Positions 8,141-15,449 of a stretch of 64,000 bases of DNA are shown here, piece by piece; the stretch's first letter is position 1, and every line of letters starts with the position of its first letter. Made by a program: the position numbers and the translations under genes. The notes below the pieces were generated by a model. That model saw only the letters and a program-made list of their open reading frames with translations. It searched no databases and was not told where the DNA came from. This stretch comes from Pseudomonas sp. LB-090624 (GTDB taxonomy: Bacteria; Pseudomonadota; Gammaproteobacteria; Pseudomonadales; Pseudomonadaceae), in the NCBI RefSeq assembly GCF_003205205.1, contig NZ_QJRL01000018.1, positions 1 to 64,000 of the forward strand, read 5' to 3'.

Positions 8141-10906
8141 TTACTCCTGCGGGGCCTCTTCGGCGCCTGCAGCTTCATCATTGTCTGGCGCTTCGGCCTC
8201 GACGCCCTCCTCGTCCGCCTCGATGACCTCATCGAGTTCGTCCTCGGACGGTTCCTGGATCCGCTCCAGGCCCACCAGCGTTTCGTCAGCGGCCAGCTTG
8301 ATCAGGGTCACACCCTGGGTGTTACGGCTCAGGCTGGACACCTCGCCAACCCGGGTCCGCACCAGCGTGCCCTGGTCGGAGATCAGCATGATCTCTTCGC
8401 CTTCCTGCACCTGAATAGCACCGATCAGCAAGCCATTGCGCCCCTTGGTACCCATGGCGATCACGCCCTGGCCACCACGCCCACGACGCGGGAACTTGGA
8501 CAGCGGGGTGCGCTTGCCAAAGCCACGCTCGGAGGCGGTGAGGATCTGCGAACCGGATTCCGGGATCAGCATCGAAATGATCTGCTGGCCTTTGCCCAGC
8601 TTCATGCCGCGCACACCACGGGCATTACGGCCCATTTCGCGCACCACGCTCTCGGCGAAGCGGATGACCTTGCCGGCGTCGGAGAACATCATGACTTCCT
8701 TGGCGCCGTCGGTGATGGCTGCGGCGATCAGGGTATCGCCTTCCTTCAGCTTCAAGGCGATCAGGCCATTGGAGCGCGGACGGGCAAACTGCACCAGCGG
8801 GGTCTTCTTGACGGTACCCGAAGCGGTTGCCATGAAGATATACGCGCCAGTCGGCTCTGCCACCCATTCCGGGGTATCGCCGTCTTCTTCGTCGACTTCT
8901 TCCGCCTCTACCAGCTCACCTTCGAGCACGGTGTCATCGGCGTCTTCCAGTTCTTCGTCCAGGTCGGCGTTCTGCTGCAAGGCTTCGAGGTCGATCTGCA
9001 GCATGGCGGTGATGCGTTCACCTTCTTCCAGCGGCAGCAGGTTGACCAGCGGGCGACCACGCGCAGCGCGGGACGCTTCAGGGATTTCGTAGGTTTTCTT
9101 CCAGTACACCTTGCCCTTGCTGGAGAACAGCAGCAGCGTGGCATGGCTGTTGGCGACCAGCAGGTGCTCGATGTAGTCCTCGTCCTTCACGCCAGTCGCC
9201 GACTTGCCTTTGCCGCCACGGCGCTGGGCCTGGTAAGCGGACAACGGCTGGGTCTTGGCGTAACCGCCGTGGGAGATGGTCACCACACGCTCTTCTTCCG
9301 GGATCATGTCGCCGTAGTTGAGGTCGTGGCTGGCATTGAGGATTTCGGTGCGGCGGGCATCGCCGTACTCGGCACGAATGGCTTCCAGCTCTTCGCGGAT
9401 CACTTCCATCAGGCGCTCTGCGCTGCTGAGGATGCGGATCAGCTCACCGATCTGCTCGAGGATTTCCTGGTACTCGGCCAGCAGCTTCTCGTGCTCCAGG
9501 CCGGTCAGGCGGTGCAGGCGCAGGTCAAGGATGGCCTGGGCCTGTTCCGGCGACAGGAAGTACTTGCCTTCGTGCAGGCCGTACTGCTCCGGCAGGTCCT
9601 GAGGGCGGCAGGAGTCGGCACCGGCGCGCTCGACCATGACCTGCACCGCGCTGGATTCCCACGGCGTGGAAACCAGGGCTTCCTTGGCTTCGGACGGGGT
9701 TGGCGAGGCCTTGATCAGGGCAATGACCGGATCGATGTTGGACAGCGCGACTGCCTGGCCTTCAAGGATGTGGCCGCGTTCGCGGGCCTTGCGCAGCTCG
9801 AATACGGTGCGACGGGTCACCACTTCACGGCGGTGACGGACGAACGCTTCGAGCAGGTCCTTGAGGTTGAGCAGGCGCGGCCGGCCATCGACCAAGGCCA
9901 CCACGTTGATACCGAACACGCTCTGCAGCTGGGTTTGCTGGTAGAGGTTATTGAGCACCACCTCCGGCACCTCGCCGCGACGCAGCTCGATGACGATGCG
10001 CATGCCGTCCTTGTCGGACTCGTCGCGCAGCTCGGTGATGCCTTCGATCTTCTTCTCTTTGACCAGCTCGGCGATCTTCTCGATCAGGCGGGCCTTGTTC
10101 AGCTGGTACGGCAGCTCGGTGATGACGATCTGCTGGCGGCCGCCGACCTTGTCGATGTCTTCGATCTCGGAGCGTGCGCGCATGTAGATGCGGCCGCGGC
10201 CGGTACGATAGGCCTCGATGATGCCCTGGCGGCCGTTGATGATGCCGGCAGTCGGGAAGTCTGGCCCAGGGATGAACTGCATCAGCTCATCGATGGTGAC
10301 TTCCGGGTTGTCGATCAGCGCCAGGCAGCCATCGATGACTTCACCGAGGTTGTGCGGCGGAATGTTGGTTGCCATGCCCACGGCGATACCGCTGGAACCG
10401 TTGACCAGCAGGTTGGGGATGCGCGTCGGCATGACCGCCGGGATCTGCTCGGTGCCGTCGTAGTTGGGCACCCAGTCGACGGTTTCCTTGTGCAGGTCGG
10501 CCAACAGCTCGTGGGCCAGCTTGGTCATGCGCACTTCGGTGTATCGCATGGCCGCGGCGTTGTCGCCGTCCACCGAACCGAAGTTGCCCTGGCCGTCGAC
10601 CAGCAGGTAACGCAGCGAGAACGGCTGGGCCATACGCACGATTGTGTCGTAGACCGCAGTGTCGCCGTGCGGGTGGTACTTACCGATCACGTCACCGACC
10701 ACACGGGCGGATTTCTTGTACGGCTTGTTCCAGTCGTTGCCCAGTTCGCTCATCGCATAGAGAACGCGACGATGCACGGGCTTCAAGCCGTCACGCGCAT
10801 CGGGCAGCGCTCGCCCGACAATCACGCTCATCGCGTAGTCGAGGTAAGACTGTCTCAGTTCGTCTTCGATATTGACCGGGAGGATTTCTTTGGCCAGTTC
10901 GCCCAT
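8141..10906 (-). CDS. gyrA: DNA gyrase subunit A
   Basis: A 921-residue breakage-reunion subunit of DNA gyrase. The catalytic Tyr is at 122 in AMRYTEVRM. The quinolone-determining region reads YHPHGDTAVYDTI with Thr83 and Asp87, the usual wild-type Pseudomonas residues. The C-terminal domain contains the GyrA-box-like RRGGKGKS and six beta-pinwheel blades (for example RGFGKRTPLSKF). Two acidic stretches, one near residues 650-690 (EELEDADDTVLEGELVEAEE) and one at the C-terminus, account for the extra length over E. coli GyrA and are usual in pseudomonads. The start MGELAKEILPVNIED is canonical. Confidence 0.98.
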   Translation of the reverse strand: MGELAKEILPVNIEDELRQSYLDYAMSVIVGRALPDARDGLKPVHRRVLYAMSELGNDWNKPYKKSARVVGDVIGKYHPHGDTAVYDTIVRMAQPFSLRYLLVDGQGNFGSVDGDNAAAMRYTEVRMTKLAHELLADLHKETVDWVPNYDGTEQIPAVMPTRIPNLLVNGSSGIAVGMATNIPPHNLGEVIDGCLALIDNPEVTIDELMQFIPGPDFPTAGIINGRQGIIEAYRTGRGRIYMRARSEIEDIDKVGGRQQIVITELPYQLNKARLIEKIAELVKEKKIEGITELRDESDKDGMRIVIELRRGEVPEVVLNNLYQQTQLQSVFGINVVALVDGRPRLLNLKDLLEAFVRHRREVVTRRTVFELRKARERGHILEGQAVALSNIDPVIALIKASPTPSEAKEALVSTPWESSAVQVMVERAGADSCRPQDLPEQYGLHEGKYFLSPEQAQAILDLRLHRLTGLEHEKLLAEYQEILEQIGELIRILSSAERLMEVIREELEAIRAEYGDARRTEILNASHDLNYGDMIPEEERVVTISHGGYAKTQPLSAYQAQRRGGKGKSATGVKDEDYIEHLLVANSHATLLLFSSKGKVYWKKTYEIPEASRAARGRPLVNLLPLEEGERITAMLQIDLEALQQNADLDEELEDADDTVLEGELVEAEEVDEEDGDTPEWVAEPTGAYIFMATASGTVKKTPLVQFARPRSNGLIALKLKEGDTLIAAAITDGAKEVMMFSDAGKVIRFAESVVREMGRNARGVRGMKLGKGQQIISMLIPESGSQILTASERGFGKRTPLSKFPRRGRGGQGVIAMGTKGRNGLLIGAIQVQEGEEIMLISDQGTLVRTRVGEVSSLSRNTQGVTLIKLAADETLVGLERIQEPSEDELDEVIEADEEGVEAEAPDNDEAAGAEEAPQE

Positions 10907-11210
10907 GAGAAGCCTGATTCCTTTTTCTGGTGAAACTTCGCAGCTCCATCAAGGGCCGAACGAAGCTCGCCGCCGCAGCGCATAGGGTGCGACGACTTAC
11001 GACAAATCAATGAGTTGTGCCATGGATCTGCGCAATGAAGGCCGCCGTGATGGGCGGTCTTGGAAACTGCCGGATGTTATCACAAAGGCGGGGGTGGTGG
11101 GGAGATGTGGCACGGGGGTGCTTGGCGTGAATATTGTGTCGCCTGCGAGACCGAGCGCCGCCCGCGCGGCGCTCGATCTAAAACGCGACAGACCTCTATC
11201 GCCTTACCCC
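10907..11210. promoter_or_regulatory. Intergenic region: gyrA upstream and mtnA downstream
   Basis: A 304-bp gap with no gene. It must hold the minus-strand gyrA promoter and leader, but no consensus boxes are clear. It also contains a collapsed copy of the compound REP palindrome at 11152-11175. No mtnA terminator with a U-tract is evident, so that repeat may mark the end of the mtnA transcript. Confidence 0.5.
11152..11175. repeat. Collapsed copy of the compound REP palindrome
   Basis: The outer left arm CGAGCGCCGCCCGCGCGG runs directly into the outer right arm GCGCTCGATCT, without the roughly 190 bases found between them in the full copies. It is nearly self-complementary. It looks like the product of deletion between the two arms, or a minimal form of the element. 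Confidence 0.65.
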
Positions 11211-12287
11211 TCAATGCAACCGCTTGCGGCACATCAACTGGGCCAGCTTGGCGGTATCCGGGCGTTCGACAATGCCGCGCTCGGTCACGATCACGTCGAT
11301 CAGGTCGGCCGGGGTCACATCGAATACCGGGTTGAACACCTCGACATCGGGCGCCACCCGGGTACCGGCGTAATCCAGCAGCTCATCGGCCTCGCGCACT
11401 TCCAGCGGGATATCTTCGCCCGTGGCCAGGTTCAGGTCGATGCTGGTACTCGGCGCCACCACCATGAAGCGCACGCCATGGTGCATGGCGCTGACCGCCA
11501 GCTGATAGGTGCCGATCTTGCCGGCCATGTCACCATTGGCGGCAATGCAGTCCGCGCCCACCACCACCCAGGTGATGCCCTTGGTTTTCATCAGGTGAGC
11601 CAGCGCCGAATCGGCGCACAGGGTCACCGGAATGCCTTCGTTGGCCAGCTCCCAGGCAGTCAGGCGCGAGCCTTGCAGCCAGGGGCGGGTCTCGCCGGCA
11701 TACACCCGCTCGACCATGCCCTCCAGGTAACCGGCGCGGATCACCCCCAGCGCCGTGCCAAAGCCACCACTGGCCAGCGCACCGGCATTGCCATAGGTGA
11801 GCAGCGTCTGGGCGTTGCCCTGGTGGCGGCGAATCAGCTCGATGCCGTGCTGGGCCATGGTCAGGTTGGCTTCACGGTCGCTTTCGTGGATGGCCACCGC
11901 TTCGGCTTCCAGCGCTGCCAGCACGTCTTCGTCCGGGCGCAGGCGCTGCAGGCGCTCGCGCATGCGGTTCAGCGCCCAGAACAGGTTGGCGGCAGTGGGG
12001 CGCGCCTCGGCCAAGCTGAGGAAGTCGTCTTCCAGGTCCATTTCCCAGTCGCCGCCTTCGGCCAGCCGCTCTTCCAGGGCCAGCACCAGGCCATAGGCTG
12101 CAGCAATACCGATCGCCGAGGCACCGCGCACGGCCATGTCGCGGATCGCTGCAGCGACCTGCGCGACATTGTCGCAGGCCAGCCAACGCTCCTCCGACGG
12201 CAACAGGCGCTGGTCGAGCAGGTGCAAGATGCCGCCCTGCCAGCGGATCCCGGTCACCTTCTCCGCCGCCAAAAGTCGCTCGCGCAT
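11211..12287 (-). CDS. mtnA: Methylthioribose-1-phosphate isomerase
   Basis: A 358-residue enzyme of the eIF2B-like aldose-ketose isomerase family that converts 5-methylthioribose-1-phosphate to the ribulose form in the methionine salvage pathway. Motifs: MAVRGASAIGIAAAYG, LTYGNAGALASGGFGTA with the conserved catalytic-type residues, and VVGADCIAANGDMAGKIGTYQLA. ATG 12287 is preceded by GGGGAGAGG and begins MRERLLAAEKVTGIRW. It diverges from ubiG across 110 bp. Later steps of salvage are not in the window. Confidence 0.95.
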   Translation of the reverse strand: MRERLLAAEKVTGIRWQGGILHLLDQRLLPSEERWLACDNVAQVAAAIRDMAVRGASAIGIAAAYGLVLALEERLAEGGDWEMDLEDDFLSLAEARPTAANLFWALNRMRERLQRLRPDEDVLAALEAEAVAIHESDREANLTMAQHGIELIRRHQGNAQTLLTYGNAGALASGGFGTALGVIRAGYLEGMVERVYAGETRPWLQGSRLTAWELANEGIPVTLCADSALAHLMKTKGITWVVVGADCIAANGDMAGKIGTYQLAVSAMHHGVRFMVVAPSTSIDLNLATGEDIPLEVREADELLDYAGTRVAPDVEVFNPVFDVTPADLIDVIVTERGIVERPDTAKLAQLMCRKRLH

Positions 12288-12397
12288 CGCCTCTCCCCGT
12301 CGTTCGGATATCAAAAGCCGGCGATTATAGCGACCCTGGGGCCCGAGCGCTCGGGTATACTCCGACGCAATTTTGCGAAGTTTCAGAGGACTGTTCA

Positions 12398-13096
12398 ATG
12401 AGCAACGTCGACCGCGCCGAAATCGCCAAGTTCGAAGCGCTGGCCCACCGCTGGTGGGACCGCGAAAGCGAGTTCAAGCCGCTGCACGAAATCAACCCGC
12501 TGCGCGTCAACTGGATCGACGAACGCGCCAGCCTGGCCGGCAAGAAAGTGCTGGACGTAGGCTGCGGCGGCGGCATCCTCAGCGAAGCCATGGCCCTGCG
12601 CGGCGCCACGGTCACCGGTATCGACATGGGCGAGGCGCCACTGGCGGTGGCTCAGCTGCACCAGCTGGAGTCCGGTGTGCAGGTAGAGTACCGGCAGATC
12701 ACCGCCGAAGCCCTGGCCGAGGAAATGCCCGAACAGTTCGATGTGGTCACCTGCCTGGAAATGCTCGAGCACGTACCCGACCCGTCTTCGGTGATCCGCG
12801 CCTGCTACCGCATGGTCAAGCCGGGCGGCCAGGTGTTCTTCTCCACCATCAACCGCAACCCCAAGGCTTACCTGCTGGCCATCGTCGGCGCCGAATACAT
12901 CCTGAAAATGCTGCCGCGCGGCACCCATGACTTCAAGAAGTTCATCCGCCCGTCCGAGCTGGGCGCCTGGAGCCGTGATGCCGGCCTGCAGGTAAAGGAC
13001 ATCATCGGCCTTACCTACAACCCGCTGACCAAGCACTACAAGCTCAACAGCGACGTCGACGTCAACTACATGATCCAGACACTGCGCGAGGAATGA
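12398..13096 (+). CDS. ubiG: Ubiquinone O-methyltransferase
   Basis: A 232-residue SAM-dependent enzyme that performs both O-methylations in ubiquinone synthesis. It begins MSNVDRAEIAKFEALAHRWW as in other UbiG proteins. SAM-binding motif I is VLDVGCGGGILSEAMA, followed by GIDMGEAPLAVA and VVTCLEMLEHVPDP. AGAGGA lies just upstream of ATG 12398. Its stop overlaps the next gene (ATGA at 13093-13096), so it is co-translated with the phosphatase gene mupP. The two are a conserved pair in pseudomonads. Confidence 0.97.
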   Translation: MSNVDRAEIAKFEALAHRWWDRESEFKPLHEINPLRVNWIDERASLAGKKVLDVGCGGGILSEAMALRGATVTGIDMGEAPLAVAQLHQLESGVQVEYRQITAEALAEEMPEQFDVVTCLEMLEHVPDPSSVIRACYRMVKPGGQVFFSTINRNPKAYLLAIVGAEYILKMLPRGTHDFKKFIRPSELGAWSRDAGLQVKDIIGLTYNPLTKHYKLNSDVDVNYMIQTLREE

Positions 13097-13770
13097 GCAT
13101 GCGTTTGCGAGCAGTACTCTTCGACATGGACGGCACCTTGCTCGACACCGCGCCGGACTTCATCGCCATCTGCCAGGCCATGCTCGCCGAGCGCGGCCTG
13201 CCGGCCGTCGATGACAAGCTTATCCGCGACGTGATTTCCGGCGGCGCACGCGCCATGGTCGCCGCCACGTTTGCCATGGACCCGAACGCCGAGGGCTTCG
13301 AGGCCCTGCGCCTGGAGTTTCTCGAGCGCTACCAGCGCGACTGCGCGGTGCACAGCAAGCTGTTCGACGGCATGGGCGAGCTGCTGGCGGACATCGAGAA
13401 AGGCAACCTGCTGTGGGGCGTGGTCACCAACAAGCCGGTGCGTTTCGCCGAGCCGATCATGCAGCAGCTGGGCCTGGCCGAGCGCTCGGCACTGCTGATC
13501 TGCCCGGACCACGTGAAGAACAGCAAGCCCGACCCCGAGCCGCTGATCCTGGCCTGCAAGACCCTGGGCCTGGACCCAGCCACGGTGCTGTTCGTCGGCG
13601 ACGACCTGCGCGACATCGAGTCGGGCCGCGACGCAGGCACCCGAACGGCGGCCGTGCGCTACGGCTATATTCATCCAGAGGACAACCCCAACAATTGGGG
13701 TGCCGACGTGGTGGTGGACCACCCGCTGGAACTGCGCAAGGTGATCGACAGCGCGCTGTGCGGCTGCTGA
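13093..13770 (+). CDS. mupP: N-acetylmuramic acid 6-phosphate phosphatase (HAD family)
   Basis: A 225-residue HAD-like hydrolase, often annotated as phosphoglycolate phosphatase. Motif I is LFDMDGTLLDTAPDF, motif III is in NSKPDPEPL, and motif IV is FVGDDLRDIESGRDAGT. The ubiG-linked member in P. putida has been described as MupP, which dephosphorylates MurNAc-6-P in the peptidoglycan recycling route that contributes to fosfomycin tolerance. I assign MupP from this conserved ubiG context. ATG 13093 overlaps ubiG by 4 bp, and ATG 13099 (MRLRAVLFDMDG) is an equally good start. Confidence 0.88.
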   Translation: MSMRLRAVLFDMDGTLLDTAPDFIAICQAMLAERGLPAVDDKLIRDVISGGARAMVAATFAMDPNAEGFEALRLEFLERYQRDCAVHSKLFDGMGELLADIEKGNLLWGVVTNKPVRFAEPIMQQLGLAERSALLICPDHVKNSKPDPEPLILACKTLGLDPATVLFVGDDLRDIESGRDAGTRTAAVRYGYIHPEDNPNNWGADVVVDHPLELRKVIDSALCGC

Positions 13771-13836
13771 TTTGCCATGGCTGGAGCCCGGTCCCACAGT
13801 GATCGGCGCCACCCCAATGAACAAGGGAAAATGCTG

Positions 13837-14577
13837 ATGTTCGACTACACCGCCCGCCCCGACCTGCTGCAAGGCCGGGTCATCCTGGTTACCGGTGCCG
13901 GCCGCGGCATTGGCGCTGCGGCCGCCAAGGCGTATGCCGCGCTGGGCGCCACCGTGCTGTTGCTGGGCAAGACCGAGGCCAACCTGAACGAGGTCTACGA
14001 CCAGATCGAGGCTGCCGGGCACCCGCAGCCTGTGGTCATCCCGTTCAACCTGGAAACCGCCCTGCCCCACCAGTACGACGAGCTGGCCGTAATGATCGAG
14101 GACCAGTTCGGCCGCCTGGACGGCCTGCTGAACAACGCCTCGATCATCGGCCCGCGCACGCCGCTGGAGCAGCTGTCGGGTGACAACTTCATGCGGGTGA
14201 TGCACATCAACGTCGACGCCACCTTCATGCTCACCAGCACCCTGCTACCGCTGCTGAAGCTGTCGGAGGATGCCTCGGTGGTGTTCACCAGCAGCAGCGT
14301 CGGGCGCAAGGGCCGGGCTTACTGGGGCGCCTATGGCGTGTCGAAGTTCGCCACCGAGGGTTTGATGCAGACCCTGGCCGACGAGCTGGAAGGCGTGGCG
14401 CCGGTACGCTCCAACAGCATCAACCCGGGCGCCACGCGCACGGCGATGCGGGCGCAGGCGTACCCGAGCGAGAACCCGCAGAACAACCCGCTGCCGGAGG
14501 ACATCATGCCGGTGTACCTGTACCTGATGGGGCCGGACAGCAAAGGGGTGAATGGGCAGGCGTTCAACGCTCAATAA
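13837..14577 (+). CDS. yciK: YciK-type short-chain dehydrogenase/reductase
   Basis: A 246-residue classical SDR. The NAD(P) motif TGAGRGIGAAAAKAYA is near residue 20, with LLNNAS, the catalytic serine region VVFTSSSVG, and YWGAYGVSK carrying the YxxxK pair. It matches the family YciK, of unknown physiological substrate, often found after ubiG-gph. Start 13837 is preferred because AAGGG lies 9 bases upstream. ATG 13831 is only 3 bases from that site. It lies 66 bp after mupP and is probably co-transcribed. It is convergent with the next gene across a REP-like hairpin. Confidence 0.9.
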   Translation: MFDYTARPDLLQGRVILVTGAGRGIGAAAAKAYAALGATVLLLGKTEANLNEVYDQIEAAGHPQPVVIPFNLETALPHQYDELAVMIEDQFGRLDGLLNNASIIGPRTPLEQLSGDNFMRVMHINVDATFMLTSTLLPLLKLSEDASVVFTSSSVGRKGRAYWGAYGVSKFATEGLMQTLADELEGVAPVRSNSINPGATRTAMRAQAYPSENPQNNPLPEDIMPVYLYLMGPDSKGVNGQAFNAQ

Positions 14578-14589
14578 CCCCGCACCGGC

Positions 14590-14615
14590 CTCTTCGCGGG
14601 TTCACCCGTGAAGAG
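14590..14615. terminator. REP-type hairpin between convergent genes
   Basis: CTCTTCGCGGGT..ACCCGTGAAGAG forms a 12-bp stem with one G/T wobble. It is a single REP unit placed between yciK and the convergent gene at 14634, where it could stop transcripts from both sides. There is no U-tract. Confidence 0.6.
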
Positions 14616-14633
14616 CCCGGCACAGGAAAGCGC

Positions 14634-15419
14634 TCAGCCCGCAGCCAACGCCGGTCGCATACGGCCTTGCTGGCGCCCTTCCAGCTGCATGCACCGCTCC
14701 AGGAACAGGTACATGCAGTCGTAACTCTTGCAGATCGCCCTGCGCAACTCGGTGCGCAGCCCCAGGGTCGGATTCTCACCGGCCAGGGTACAGATGATCT
14801 CCAGCGCCTCCCACGGGTGCGCATCGTCATACTGGGCGTGCATCTTCAACCACTTCATCGCCCGTTTGCGGCCTTCCTCGGGGAAACCCTGCGCATAGGT
14901 ATCGGTCGAGCACACCACCGCCGACCATTCGCCGGTCGCGCCTTCGATGGCGTAGTTCGTCGCGGCCATTGAAATGGCCAGGTTCTCGGTGGCACACACC
15001 CGCCAGCACCAGTCGTTCAGGCCATTCAGCTCGGGTGGCACTTCCTGCGCCTGCAGTTCGTGCAGGTGCACGCCATGGGCCTGGCACCAGTTCACCCAGT
15101 AGTCAGCGTGGTTGAGCTCGACCCGGATGTTGCGCATCAGCCAGCGCCGGGCCATGTCTTCGCCCTGATGGCGGCCATAGCGGGTCTTGGTCAGGTTATG
15201 CGCCATGTACAACGAAAACTGCTCGACCACCGGCCAACCACCGATCAGGTACTGACGAATGGTCGATTGCTTCAGCTGGCCATCGCGCAGACGTGCATAG
15301 AATTCATGCTCGACCACCCGGCGCTTGCTCTCGCGGCAGTCCTCAATCAGTTGCTGGGCCCATTGGGGGTAGCTGGCGGGGTCCATCAGTGGCCCGATAC
15401 GAATGAATGCATCAATCAC
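14634..15419 (-). CDS. Heme-oxygenase-fold (TenA/PqqC/CADD-like) metalloprotein
   Basis: A 261-residue all-helical protein usually annotated as a TenA family transcriptional regulator or iron-containing redox enzyme. The pattern H194-x3-D198-x2-H201 (MHAQYDDAHP), together with upstream E101, H104 and E145 (VELNHADYW, ATENLA), resembles the six-ligand diiron site of heme-oxygenase-like diiron oxidases such as CADD, more than thiaminase TenA. A role as an oxidase is therefore inferred. The substrate is unknown. It starts at GTG 15419 with AAGGAG six bases upstream, and stands alone between convergent yciK and the co-oriented GGDEF/EAL gene. Confidence 0.75.
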   Translation of the reverse strand: MIDAFIRIGPLMDPASYPQWAQQLIEDCRESKRRVVEHEFYARLRDGQLKQSTIRQYLIGGWPVVEQFSLYMAHNLTKTRYGRHQGEDMARRWLMRNIRVELNHADYWVNWCQAHGVHLHELQAQEVPPELNGLNDWCWRVCATENLAISMAATNYAIEGATGEWSAVVCSTDTYAQGFPEEGRKRAMKWLKMHAQYDDAHPWEALEIICTLAGENPTLGLRTELRRAICKSYDCMYLFLERCMQLEGRQQGRMRPALAAG

Positions 15420-15449
15420 TTTCAGCTCCTTGATCCATGTGATTTCTAG

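Noticed and set aside
8141..10906. Quinolone resistance change in GyrA
   Set aside because: Thr83 and Asp87 are the usual wild-type Pseudomonas residues.
7970..10933. A 987-residue open frame opposite gyrA
   Set aside because: Same antisense artefact. gyrA on the minus strand has all catalytic motifs.
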